From Desulfuromonadaceae bacterium (GTDB taxonomy: Bacteria; Desulfobacterota; Desulfuromonadia; Geobacterales; Pseudopelobacteraceae), in NCBI GenBank assembly GCA_028712665.1, contig JAQTRC010000013.1, positions 1 through 48,201 on the forward strand: a stretch of 48,201 nucleotides of DNA, given 5' to 3'. Of this stretch, positions 26,154 through 34,640 are shown one piece after another (position 1 is the first letter of the stretch; every line of letters starts with the position of its first letter). The notes under the pieces were generated by a model. That model was not told the DNA's origin. It did not search any database and saw only the letters and a list, made by a program, of their open reading frames with translations. A program made the position numbers and the translations under genes.

Positions 26154-28190
26154 ATGTTGAAAAAAAATATCAGAAGTCAGGTGCTGATTCCACTGACCCT
26201 CACTTTTATCATCCTCACCGGTTGCTTCGTCTACACCACCTATCGTATAAGGATGGATGATTATGAAAGAGGTCTCGACAACCGCTATCAGAGGGTTCAG
26301 CTTATTTTAAACAACCTTATTGCCAATCATACAAGTTACATGACATCCGCAATTGAATTCATTGCAGATCAAAATCAATTTCAAGATGCCATGAGAGCGA
26401 AAGAGCGGGGAGTGCTTTTAAAACATGGCTCCCCAATATTGAAACGATTATTCAGCCAGCAGCAGATCACCCATTTCTACTTTTACGATGAATATGGCGC
26501 AATTGTCCTCCGCGTGTACAATCCTGACGACAAAAGCGCGTCCATGCCACGATTTACAAAACAACAGGCAATGGCTCAGGGGAGGACCGTTTCGGGGCTG
26601 GAGCTTGGCCGAAGTGGCACATTCACCCTCCGGGTTGTTTACCCGTGGAAAGTTAACAAGAAGTTGATCGGGTATATTGAGCTTGGACAGGAGTACGACC
26701 ATATCCTTAAAGAACTCAATGACTTTACCCTGGCCGACTTTGTCGTGGCCCTTGACAAACAACATCTTGACCGTGCTGCATGGGAGGAAGGGATGCAGAT
26801 GCTCGGCCGGAATGCCGACTGGAACCTTCTCCCGGACAGGGTGCTGATCGATCAAACGGCTACCATACCGCCCCGGGTTGTCGCAACCTTTCTTGCGACT
26901 GATCAGGTTTCCGGAAAAAACGGGAGAAAACTGGAAGTCCATGGTCGAACGTACCACGCTAATTCTTTTCCACTGCTGGACGTAGCCCAAAAACCGGTCG
27001 GTAAATTTGTCCTTTTTGCAGATCTAACCGATAATATATCGTCTTTTAGAGTATTTATTGTGCAGGTGGCCTCTTTCAGCCTGCTGGTGTGCGCTGGGCT
27101 GTTTTTTTATTCTTTTCAGGTTTTAGGCCGGGTGGATCGTCGGCTTTTGGAAAACCGGCAGCAACTTGGCATTGAATTCGAAAAACAGGCTGAGACGAAT
27201 AAACAACTTGAGTTCGAGGTTATTGAACGTCGACGGGCTGAGGAAAGCCTGGTAACGCTGAATGAATACCTTGAACAAAGGGTGCTGGATCGCACCAATG
27301 AATTGAGGCAACTGAACCTGCAGCTTGAGGCCAGTCACGCTGAACTGGAAGAGGCGTACCGAAATCTCCAGACCCACCAGGCAACCATCCAACAGCAGGA
27401 CCGGATGGCCTGTATCGGTCAACTTGCAGCCAGTGTGGCCCATGATATAAACAATCCGATAGGCTTTGTGGCCGGCAATTTGGAGGTTCTCAAGAACTAT
27501 TGGAACAAGCTTGCCGCCTTTGTTGCCATACAGCATGACGTCTTGCAGAGGTACGGGTCGGCGGAATGGTTGCGCGGGGTTGAGGAGCACCGCCGCAGAT
27601 TGAAGGTTGACTACGTGCTGGAGGAGTTCAGCGCAGTTCTTGACGAATCCCTTGAAGGAACCGAGAGAGTCAACACGATTGTGCTTAACCTGAAAGGTTT
27701 TTCGCGCATGGATGAGAAGGAAGCCCGCCTGGCCGATATTCACGGATGTTTGGAAAGCACACTCAACATCGTCTGGAACAAGTTGCGCTACAAGGCAGAT
27801 ATAAAAAAAGAGTATGGTGATATTCCTCATATTCTCTGTTATCCGCAGCAGCTCAACCAGGTTTTCATGAATCTTTTGATCAATGCCTCGCAATCTATCG
27901 GGCAGTGGGGCGAAATAAAGATCCGCACATGGTCGGACCGGGAAAACATCTTTGTCGCCATTGCCGATACCGGCTGCGGCATCGCCGAAGAGAATCTCCC
28001 CAAGCTGTTTGAACCGTTCTTTACCACCAAGGAGTCCGGAGTGGGGACCGGGCTGGGGTTGTCGATTGTCCGGGAGATTGTCAATAAACATCATGGCGAT
28101 ATCACTGTCGTAAGTGTGCCCGGCGAAGGCACTGTTTTTACCGTACACCTTCCGCTCGGCAAATTGCCACAGGTGACGAACCATGCCTGA
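26154..28190 (+). CDS. Membrane sensor histidine kinase with periplasmic Cache-type domain
   Basis: A 678-residue kinase. A first membrane segment (about 9-27) precedes a large periplasmic region (about 30-295) with a Cache-like pattern, HFYFYDEYGAIVLRVYNPD. A second membrane segment (about 300-325) is followed by a coiled coil (VLDRTNELRQLNLQLEAS). The H box is SVAHDINNPIGFVAGN, with the phosphorylated His in AHD. The N box (FMNLLINASQSIGQ) and the ATP-lid motifs DTGCGI, FFTTK and GTGLGLSIV are complete. The ATG at 26154 is chosen over the TTG at 26130, because AAGG lies 9 bases before it. The stop overlaps the next gene by 8 bases, so signal transfer to the two downstream regulators is likely. 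Confidence 0.9.
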   Translation: MLKKNIRSQVLIPLTLTFIILTGCFVYTTYRIRMDDYERGLDNRYQRVQLILNNLIANHTSYMTSAIEFIADQNQFQDAMRAKERGVLLKHGSPILKRLFSQQQITHFYFYDEYGAIVLRVYNPDDKSASMPRFTKQQAMAQGRTVSGLELGRSGTFTLRVVYPWKVNKKLIGYIELGQEYDHILKELNDFTLADFVVALDKQHLDRAAWEEGMQMLGRNADWNLLPDRVLIDQTATIPPRVVATFLATDQVSGKNGRKLEVHGRTYHANSFPLLDVAQKPVGKFVLFADLTDNISSFRVFIVQVASFSLLVCAGLFFYSFQVLGRVDRRLLENRQQLGIEFEKQAETNKQLEFEVIERRRAEESLVTLNEYLEQRVLDRTNELRQLNLQLEASHAELEEAYRNLQTHQATIQQQDRMACIGQLAASVAHDINNPIGFVAGNLEVLKNYWNKLAAFVAIQHDVLQRYGSAEWLRGVEEHRRRLKVDYVLEEFSAVLDESLEGTERVNTIVLNLKGFSRMDEKEARLADIHGCLESTLNIVWNKLRYKADIKKEYGDIPHILCYPQQLNQVFMNLLINASQSIGQWGEIKIRTWSDRENIFVAIADTGCGIAEENLPKLFEPFFTTKESGVGTGLGLSIVREIVNKHHGDITVVSVPGEGTVFTVHLPLGKLPQVTNHA

Positions 28191-28590
28191 AACAATCCAA
28201 ATCCTGTGTGTGGACGATGAAAGCTATATACTGAACGTCATCCGTAGACAGTTGTGTGATCTGGATGTGGAGGTACATCCTGTGCGCTCGGCAGAGGATG
28301 GTCTGCGATTTTTGCGCCAGACTCATCCGGTGCACGTAGTACTGTCTGACTACCGGATGCCAGGCATGGACGGGATTGAGTTTCTTGGGTACGTTTCCCG
28401 AGAGTGGCCCACTGTGACCAGAATCCTGTTGTCCGGATTTACGGATGCCGAGGCGTTACAGGAAGCTCTGGAGCAGAAAAGGCTGTTTGCCTTCCTGCCA
28501 AAACCATGGAGGGCTGAGGAGCTGAAAAAGATTATCGCCGAAGCGGTGGAGCGAAATGCTGAAAGATCATTGTCAGAGGTTACAATATAA
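28183..28590 (+). CDS. Single-domain response regulator (CheY-like receiver)
   Basis: A 135-residue receiver with no output domain. The acidic pocket is in ILCVDDES, the phosphoacceptor Asp in VVLSDYRMPGMDG (about residue 52), the Thr/Ser in ILLSGFTD, and the Lys in LPKPW. The FLPKPWRAEELKKII ending is common in receivers that work with HD-GYP or kinase partners. It overlaps the histidine kinase by 8 bases, and its stop overlaps the start of the NtrC-type gene by one base (TAATG). A role as a phosphate sink or a phosphorelay intermediate is inferred. Confidence 0.88.
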   Translation: MPETIQILCVDDESYILNVIRRQLCDLDVEVHPVRSAEDGLRFLRQTHPVHVVLSDYRMPGMDGIEFLGYVSREWPTVTRILLSGFTDAEALQEALEQKRLFAFLPKPWRAEELKKIIAEAVERNAERSLSEVTI

Positions 28591-29954
28591 TGAACCAGGA
28601 AATATGCCGGATCTTGTACGTGGATGACGAGCCATCCTACTGTCGGCTCTTCTGCCGCAGCATGGCCGACGATGAACGTTTTAGCATAAGGACCGCCACA
28701 AATGGTGAAGAGGCGTTGCGGCTCTTGCGGAAGGAGTCAGCCGAAATCGTTTTAACCGATTTGCTGATGCCTCAAATGGACGGCTTGGCCCTGCTTGAAG
28801 AAATCAAGCTCAGATGGCCCGAAATCTTTGTCCTGATTCTTACCGGAGTCGATTCTGCCGACAAGGCGGTTAAAGCTATGAAGGGCGGCGCCTACGATTA
28901 CATCCTGAAGCCTCTGGATATTGTAATGGTCCAGCGTCAACTGGGAAAAATCCTGGAGCATAGGATGCTGCTGAATGAGACTCAGCCTCCAGTTGGGGAC
29001 GAATTCCGTTTTGAGAACATGATCGGCAAGGATCAGATCATGTTTGAGCTTTTTGAAAAGATCCGGCAGGTGGCCCAGAGCGACGCCACGGTGCTGATCA
29101 CAGGGGAAAGCGGCACCGGCAAAGAGTTGATCGCCGAGGCAATTCATGCCAGAAGCACCCGTAGCGATAAGCCGTTTGTCCGGGTGAATTGCGCGGCGCT
29201 AACTGAAACTCTGATCAACAGCGCTCTCTTTGGGCACGAAAAAGGTGCCTTTACCGGCGCAACGGCCAGAAAATCAGGTTTTTTTGAAGTTGCTTCGGGC
29301 GGAACAATCTTTCTCGACGAGATCGGTGATATTCCGATACAGACCCAAGTGGCGCTGTTGCGCGTTCTGGAAATGGGGAGCTTTCAGCGGGTCGGCGGAA
29401 CTGACACGATCCAGGTGGATGTCAGGGTGATCTGCGCCACCAATCAGGATCTGTCATCCGCCGTGAAGGACAAATCCTTCCGCGAGGATCTTTACTACCG
29501 TATCAATGTCGTCTCATTGTCGGCTCCATCACTTCGAGCTCGTAAATCCGACATCCCGTTGCTGCTCAATTTCTTTTTTGAACTGTACCGGAGGAAAACC
29601 GCAAAACAGATTGCCGGGTTCAACGGAGCGGCCCTGACACTGATTTGCAACTACCCCTGGCCCGGCAACGTGCGCCAGTTGGCTAATGTTGTCGAGCATT
29701 CCGTAATTTTCTGCCAGGGACGTCATATACTTCCGGAACACCTCCCCGAAGAGATACGCCAAACCTCTCACAATGACTTTTTGCTTACACTTCATGACAG
29801 TTCCCTCGCCTCTGCGGAAGAATCCCTGATCCGGTCGGTACTGGAAGATAAGGATTGGCATCTTACACAGACCGCCGAAGCTCTCGGTGTTGCCCGTGGA
29901 ACTCTGTACAGTAAAATGGAAAAATATCATATTCAGAAACCTTCCTGCTCCTGA
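28590..29954 (+). CDS. Sigma-54-dependent NtrC-family response regulator
   Basis: A 454-residue activator with three domains. The receiver (about 5-120) has the phospho-Asp in IVLTDLLMPQMDG and the Lys in LKPLD. The AAA+ domain (about 145-375) has Walker A GESGTGKE, the sigma-54-contacting loop KGAFTGAT, and Walker B GGTIFLDEIGDI. The Fis-type helix-turn-helix is at the C-terminus (TQTAEALGVARGTLYSKMEKY). It activates RNA polymerase with sigma-54. The next gene rightward, the decaheme cytochrome, has a GG-N10-GC promoter, so it is the best candidate target. Confidence 0.93.
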   Translation: MNQEICRILYVDDEPSYCRLFCRSMADDERFSIRTATNGEEALRLLRKESAEIVLTDLLMPQMDGLALLEEIKLRWPEIFVLILTGVDSADKAVKAMKGGAYDYILKPLDIVMVQRQLGKILEHRMLLNETQPPVGDEFRFENMIGKDQIMFELFEKIRQVAQSDATVLITGESGTGKELIAEAIHARSTRSDKPFVRVNCAALTETLINSALFGHEKGAFTGATARKSGFFEVASGGTIFLDEIGDIPIQTQVALLRVLEMGSFQRVGGTDTIQVDVRVICATNQDLSSAVKDKSFREDLYYRINVVSLSAPSLRARKSDIPLLLNFFFELYRRKTAKQIAGFNGAALTLICNYPWPGNVRQLANVVEHSVIFCQGRHILPEHLPEEIRQTSHNDFLLTLHDSSLASAEESLIRSVLEDKDWHLTQTAEALGVARGTLYSKMEKYHIQKPSCS

Positions 29955-30208
29955 TTCGCAAGCGCCCGCTTTTGAACAATATGTTAAAGCTCTCCTGAAC
30001 ACTGTTTTCTGAAGCTCCTCTCGTTTCACCTTTCTTTGCCGCCGAATACTGAACAAAATACAATTTATCTGATTTGTTGCCGTTATCCCTACGATCATGT
30101 TCTCTTTTCGGAATTTTTGAAGGAACAGATCGTCGGATATTGAACGCAAATCCGTTGGCGTCAGCGCGTATCATGGACAAGTATTCGTTATTATTTGAGT
30201 TGTGTTGC
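29955..30208. other. Gap before the cytochrome promoter, no clear gene
   Basis: This 254-bp stretch holds no convincing gene. A minus-strand open frame of up to 105 codons crosses it (ATG at 30174, extending into the NtrC-type gene), but it has no ribosome binding site. The right part is where activator-binding sites for the sigma-54 promoter would lie; no obvious dyad was found. Confidence 0.4.
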
Positions 30209-30223
30209 TGGCATACAAGTTGC
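30209..30223 (+). promoter_or_regulatory. Sigma-54 promoter of the decaheme cytochrome gene
   Basis: TGGCATACAAGTTGC matches the sigma-54 -24/-12 consensus TGGCAC-N5-TTGC except at one base, with the invariant GG and GC exactly 10 bp apart. Transcription would begin about 12 bases later, near 30235. It lies just downstream of a gene for an NtrC-type activator. Confidence 0.75.
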
Positions 30224-30231
30224 TAAAGAGC

Positions 30232-30246
30232 ATTGGTTAAACCAAT
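30232..30246. promoter_or_regulatory. 15-bp palindrome at the expected transcription start
   Basis: ATTGGTT-A-AACCAAT is a perfect dyad at 30232-30246, covering the predicted start site of the sigma-54 promoter. It could be a repressor operator or a 5' terminal hairpin. Confidence 0.45.
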
Positions 30247-30264
30247 AGTGCATACAGATACAAA

Positions 30265-30298
30265 TTAGTTTCCAGCCGGAGTTGCCGGATGAAACTAA
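30265..30298 (+). promoter_or_regulatory. Leader hairpin in the cytochrome mRNA
   Basis: The arms TTAGTTTC and GAAACTAA (8 bp, perfect) enclose an inner CCGG-AGTTG-CCGG hairpin. The structure ends about 11 bases before the AAGGAGG of the cytochrome gene. It does not match the GEMM riboswitch pattern that is frequent in this group. Confidence 0.5.
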
Positions 30299-30321
30299 AT
30301 AAATCTTAAGGAGGGTAGTAA

Positions 30322-32502
30322 ATGACACAGAAGAAAATTTGTTGTTTTATCACCGGTTGCATGCTGGCCATGCTTTCGTTGTCCGGTTGCAGTAACGGGG
30401 GTGGAAAATCGCCAAGCCCGAAGAGCATCAAGGATATGTATTCTGACGAAATCAATACGCTTGTGGTTTCCGGCACGGTATCAAAGGTTGTCGTGCCGGA
30501 CTCGGGCAAGCCCGAGGTCTCTTTCCAGATAACTGACCAGAATGGCAGGGGCGTTTCAGGTCTTACCACCAGTTCCCCCAGTTTGCTGATGCGCTTTACA
30601 ATAGCGACTCTGGTGCCGGGCACTGCTGGTGCGCCTGACGAGTGGCTCAACTATCTTCTGCGAACAGCTACGGGTGCCGCTAATGGCTGGCCCACAAGTG
30701 ACAGCGGCGGCAAACTTACCGACAACGGCGACGGCAGGTATGTCTATACTTTCGGCAAAAGCATCAGCAGCATAGCAAATGTGCCGTATGTAGCAACTCA
30801 AACCCACCGTATCGGTTTTACTATTGATGGCATACCGACTGGCCAGACAGCGCGTTTGACATCCTTGCCAATAGTTTATGATTTTGTTCCTGCTGGCGGA
30901 ACACCAAGCGTAGTGCGCGATATTGTCAGTGTTGCATCATGTAATGAATGTCATACCGATTTGGGCACCGTGTTGACAAAGAGCGGCGGGACTCACTCAA
31001 GAGGACGCGGTGATGTCCGCTTCTGCGTAATGTGTCACACAAAGCAGGCAGGAGCTCTTGAAGCCAATACGGCATCAGTGAACGGCTCTTTTGACGCTGG
31101 TAACCCAATACAGGTAGCTGACAACGAGATACTCGGCTATTTCCCTGTTTTGATTCACAAGATCCATATGGGAAACAAGCTTAGCAAGAAAGGTTATAAC
31201 TTCTGGGATATTAATTTTAATGATATTGCGTATCCCCCAGGGAACAGCGTTCTCAACTGTACCCAGTGCCATAATGCCGCTAAAGCGCCACAGGCCGGCA
31301 ACTGGCAGGCCAAACCGAACCGTACGGCTTGCGGCGCATGCCATGACGGTATTGACTGGAGCACGGGCACCGGTCATTCCGGCGGATCTGCCACCAACGA
31401 TTCGGGTTGCGCAGGCTGCCACACCGCATCAAAGATTTCCGGTTACCATCTGACCAATTTGCCTGCTACTTCAGACGCAACAAAGCGCAGCATGAACGCT
31501 AAAATTTCCGGAGTAAAGATTGACGATACAACCGGTCAGGTCACGGCGACATTCACGGTTACAGATAATGGGGTTGCCGTAACAGACAAGACCAAGTTCA
31601 CAACACCTACATTTGTACTGGCAAAGCTGGTAAAAGATGAGACCGAAGTATTAAACTGGGTCGGCTACACAAACCAGTGGAATACCAAGATAGAATCCAT
31701 AGGCCTGCAAAAGCAAACCAAAGGTGAAAATAACGGCACCCTTGTCGCCAACTCAGACGGCAGCTTCAGCTATACGTTTGCTCTTAAAACAGCAACACCC
31801 GAAGGTGATATCAGAAACGTTACCCATGCTCACAACGTATCGAGTAAATCGAAAGGCACCCCTGGAAAATACGCTACTGATAGCGTACCAGTTAACCCGT
31901 TATACGATAAAACCGTTGAAATACCCTATCCGGTCACGTATGAACCGACCAAGACTCATCGCGTGGCAATGACCTTCGCAAAAGTTGGCACACCTAATAT
32001 TGACGCTAATAATGCCTGGTATGATTTTGTGCCGGCCGGTGGTTCTGTGACGGATACCCGTGATATAGTCAAAATGAAAAACTGCGCTAACTGCCACGCA
32101 AATGGCAAGCTTCACGCCGCATATGAAATCGAAGTATGCGTGACCTGTCACAACCCGACTACCAAGGATCCAGGCACCGGAGAGACTGTGGCACTCGAGA
32201 ACATTATTCATAAGATACACATGGGCAGCAAACTGCAAGGCGGGCCATACGTGATCAATCTAACCCATGATTATTCTGAAAGTACATTCCCCGGCATAAT
32301 TAATAACTGTCAGGTCTGTCATGTTGAATCCGGTAATATTAATGGCAGCAACTGGCGGACAAATCCAACGGCCAATGCCTGCATAACATGCCACGATGGC
32401 AGAGTTCCGGTTGAACATGCCATACAGCGAGTCTATGGGTGTACCAGATGCCACTCTCCTGGTAATGATTTAACCGATATAGAAAAGGTCCATAGCAAGT
32501 AA
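30322..32502 (+). CDS. OmcA/MtrC-family decaheme c-type cytochrome lipoprotein
   Basis: A 726-residue lipoprotein with exactly ten CXXCH heme-binding motifs. The lipobox SLSGC places the lipidated Cys at residue 23. The layout is that of MtrC/OmcA: a beta domain (about 40-195), five hemes (CNECH at 207, CVMCH, CTQCH, CGACH, CAGCH), a second beta domain (about 385-585), and five more hemes (CANCH near 588, CVTCH, CQVCH, CITCH, CTRCH at 707). The two halves are visibly duplicated: YDFVPAGG and RDIV occur before each heme group, and KIHMG within each. It should sit on the outer face of the cell and move electrons to extracellular acceptors. No porin or periplasmic decaheme partner is adjacent. 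AAGGAGG precedes the ATG; a sigma-54 promoter lies upstream. Confidence 0.92.
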   Translation: MTQKKICCFITGCMLAMLSLSGCSNGGGKSPSPKSIKDMYSDEINTLVVSGTVSKVVVPDSGKPEVSFQITDQNGRGVSGLTTSSPSLLMRFTIATLVPGTAGAPDEWLNYLLRTATGAANGWPTSDSGGKLTDNGDGRYVYTFGKSISSIANVPYVATQTHRIGFTIDGIPTGQTARLTSLPIVYDFVPAGGTPSVVRDIVSVASCNECHTDLGTVLTKSGGTHSRGRGDVRFCVMCHTKQAGALEANTASVNGSFDAGNPIQVADNEILGYFPVLIHKIHMGNKLSKKGYNFWDINFNDIAYPPGNSVLNCTQCHNAAKAPQAGNWQAKPNRTACGACHDGIDWSTGTGHSGGSATNDSGCAGCHTASKISGYHLTNLPATSDATKRSMNAKISGVKIDDTTGQVTATFTVTDNGVAVTDKTKFTTPTFVLAKLVKDETEVLNWVGYTNQWNTKIESIGLQKQTKGENNGTLVANSDGSFSYTFALKTATPEGDIRNVTHAHNVSSKSKGTPGKYATDSVPVNPLYDKTVEIPYPVTYEPTKTHRVAMTFAKVGTPNIDANNAWYDFVPAGGSVTDTRDIVKMKNCANCHANGKLHAAYEIEVCVTCHNPTTKDPGTGETVALENIIHKIHMGSKLQGGPYVINLTHDYSESTFPGIINNCQVCHVESGNINGSNWRTNPTANACITCHDGRVPVEHAIQRVYGCTRCHSPGNDLTDIEKVHSK

Positions 32503-32592
32503 TCTCTTGCATCGCATCGCTGTAAACGTTATTGAGCTTGTAAACTATTACAAGCAAGAAAAATGAGCTGAAACAGGCAATATGTTCTAATT

Positions 32593-32625
32593 CGGGCGGG
32601 GCATCAAGCTCCGCCCGTCTTTTTG
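32593..32625 (+). terminator. Intrinsic terminator after the cytochrome gene
   Basis: A 10-bp stem (CGGGCGGGGC with AGCTCCGCCCG-type pairing, one G:U) and a 5-base loop are followed by TCTTTTTG. It lies about 90 bp past the cytochrome stop. Confidence 0.85.
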
Positions 32626-32939
32626 TCTCTCAGCTATCCCACCACCTGTAGCAACAAAAGAGAAACCCTCATATAGCCAGGTTCGATTTTTTGTCAAGAT
32701 TTTTCCCGGCATCCGATAAAGTGAATAAGCAATTTGCTCTCATCGTCAACATCGGTTATTATCGCCCCCGGTTGCATGAGTTTTGGCCTGACCGGTAAGA
32801 TGTCCAGGCGAACCGTACAACGCGAAGCCAGTGGGGAGATAGCCTAAATTATGCCGACCGGAACAGTGTGCGATATCCCTTTAAACCCGATAAACGGGAT
32901 ATGTTCCAACTTGCTGATAATCGGTTACCGGGAAGCGCC
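32626..32939. other. Gap between the cytochrome terminator and glpD
   Basis: About 310 bp with no convincing gene. It holds the second copy of the 30-bp merR-promoter repeat (32677-32706). The stretch 32790-32865 has a few words in common with GEMM riboswitches but cannot form the required pairings, so no RNA is called. Confidence 0.4.
32677..32706. repeat. 30-bp repeat, orphan copy of the merR promoter region
   Basis: Identical to 25914-25943. Here the spacer dyad is broken (GAACCTGGC instead of GAACCTGGTTC), the -35 TTGACA (32697-32692) to -10-like TATATG (32675-32670) spacing is 16 bp, and no minus-strand gene follows. Confidence 0.85.
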
Positions 32940-34505
32940 ATGAATCCATCCAGGGAAGAGCTTCTACTAAAACTGGCCGATCATTCCAAGTCTTGGGACA
33001 TCATCGTGATCGGCGGTGGAGCTACCGGGCTTGGAACAGCGCTCGATGCGGTCAGCCGGGGATACAGCACCCTCTTGTTGGAGCAGGGAGACTTTGCCTG
33101 CGGGACGTCGAGCCGGAGCACCAAGCTTATCCACGGCGGAGTCCGCTACCTTCAACAGGGGAACCTTGCGCTTGTTCGCGAGGCTCTTCGGGAACGGTAC
33201 ATCCTGCTACAGAACGCCCCGCATCTTGTACATGACTTTCCCTTTGCAATCCCGCTGTACAAATGGTGGGAGCGCCCCTTCTACGGCATCGGCATGGCGT
33301 TGTACGATCTACTGTCAGGCGCTCACGGGTTGAAGCATTCGCGTCACTTAAGCCGGGAAGAAACTATAGATCTCATTCCGACCGTAAGACGTACAAACCT
33401 TCGGGGGGGGATTATCTACCACGACGGACAGTTTGATGATGCCCGGATGGCCATCTGTCTGGCGCGGTCCCTGGCCGATCTGGGTGGGACTCCACTCAAT
33501 TACATGAACGTCACCGGCCTCACGACAAAGGCTGGAATGGCGGCTGTCGTCAAAGCCACGGATCGTGAAAACGGCAGGGAGTATCTGCTCTCCGGCCGCG
33601 CAGTGATCAACGCAACCGGTGTCTGGTGTGATCAAGTGCGGCAGATGGCCGACCCCTCCTCCCTTTCTCTGATAACAGTGAGCCAGGGGGCCCATCTGGT
33701 TCTTGACCGCTCATTTCTCCCCGGCAAATGTGCCGTCATGATCCCTCATACCGATGACGGAAGGGTTTTTTTCGCGATTCCCTGGCACGATCATGTTATT
33801 GTCGGCACGACGGACACGCCACTTGAGAGTAGCACGCCGGAACCGGCTCCATCGCCGGATGAGATAGATTTCCTGCTGGCCCATGCAGGGCGCTGCCTTG
33901 AACGCCAGCCGACCCGCCAGGATGTTCTCACTGTTTTCGCAGGGCTCAGGCCGTTGGCCAGAGGGAAAGCCGGCCAGAAAACGGCGGAACTGAGCCGTGA
34001 ATACCTGTTGTCCGTTTCCGCTTCGGGGCTTGTGACTATTACAGGAGGCAAGTGGACCACCTATCGAAGCATGGCCGTTGCGGCGGTTGATGCCGCCGCG
34101 AAGGAGGGGGGACTTGATTCACGTCCGTCGGCCACCGCTTCACTCCGCCTGCATGGATGGGAGCCGCCATCATCTCCCACCGGATCATGGGACGGTTATG
34201 GTTCCGACCGTGGGCTGCTTGAACAGCTTACAGGCGAAAAATCCGCCTGGAAAGAGCAACTGCACCCACGCCTCCCCTATACAGCCGGCGAAATCGTCTG
34301 GGCTACGCGTTTCGAATGGGCGAGAAGTGTGGAAGATGTGCTTGCCCGGCGCACCAGGGCCCTCTTTCTGGACGCCGAAGCCAGCCGTGAAATTGCCCCC
34401 CGTGTGGCCGCTCTGATGGCGGTCGAGCTTGGACGCGACCAGGAATGGCAGTCTAGGCAGCTGGAAAGTTTTGATGCTGTTGCAAAGCAGTACCTTCCGG
34501 CCTGA
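32940..34505 (+). CDS. glpD: Glycerol-3-phosphate dehydrogenase (FAD-dependent)
   Basis: A 521-residue flavoprotein that oxidises glycerol-3-phosphate to dihydroxyacetone phosphate and feeds electrons to the quinone pool. The FAD-binding motif WDIIVIGGGATGLGTALDA is at about residues 18-36. It is followed by the family-specific DFACGTSSRSTKLIHGGVRYL and, later, FFAIPWHDHVIVGTTDTP and SGLVTITGGKWTTYRSMA. The C-terminal helical domain (EIVWATRFEWARSVEDVLARRTR) is complete. The ATG at 32940 is preferred, since the conserved N-terminus starts there; upstream ATGs at 32868 and 32901 would add unconserved residues. It precedes an acyltransferase gene, which ties it to glycerolipid metabolism. Confidence 0.9.
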   Translation: MNPSREELLLKLADHSKSWDIIVIGGGATGLGTALDAVSRGYSTLLLEQGDFACGTSSRSTKLIHGGVRYLQQGNLALVREALRERYILLQNAPHLVHDFPFAIPLYKWWERPFYGIGMALYDLLSGAHGLKHSRHLSREETIDLIPTVRRTNLRGGIIYHDGQFDDARMAICLARSLADLGGTPLNYMNVTGLTTKAGMAAVVKATDRENGREYLLSGRAVINATGVWCDQVRQMADPSSLSLITVSQGAHLVLDRSFLPGKCAVMIPHTDDGRVFFAIPWHDHVIVGTTDTPLESSTPEPAPSPDEIDFLLAHAGRCLERQPTRQDVLTVFAGLRPLARGKAGQKTAELSREYLLSVSASGLVTITGGKWTTYRSMAVAAVDAAAKEGGLDSRPSATASLRLHGWEPPSSPTGSWDGYGSDRGLLEQLTGEKSAWKEQLHPRLPYTAGEIVWATRFEWARSVEDVLARRTRALFLDAEASREIAPRVAALMAVELGRDQEWQSRQLESFDAVAKQYLPA

Positions 34506-34640
34506 TACCAAGCGTAATCAAACTATTACGTTGTTGTCTTCGTCGACAGCTCCTCAACGTGCAAGACGTACTCCTCGATAGCTACTCTCTCCGTTGCCTG
34601 GTGCACATTTGTATGAGAGGGGGTGAGGAAAGGAACTTCC

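Noticed and set aside
29863..30180. Minus-strand ORF of up to 105 codons between the NtrC-type gene and the cytochrome
   Set aside because: It has no ribosome binding site, overlaps the NtrC-type gene by about 90 bases and no family was recognised. Its N-terminal half has a protein-like look, so a comparison with relatives would be worthwhile.
32790..32865. GEMM-like riboswitch before glpD
   Set aside because: Words such as AGGCGAACC and ACGCGAAGCC resemble the conserved GEMM segments, but the GAAA hairpin and the GCC/GGC pairing are missing.
34510..34620. Short minus-strand open stretch (reading ...ATERVAIEEYVLHVEELS...)
   Set aside because: Only about 26 codons from a GTG, without a recognisable domain; too short to call a gene or a gene remnant.
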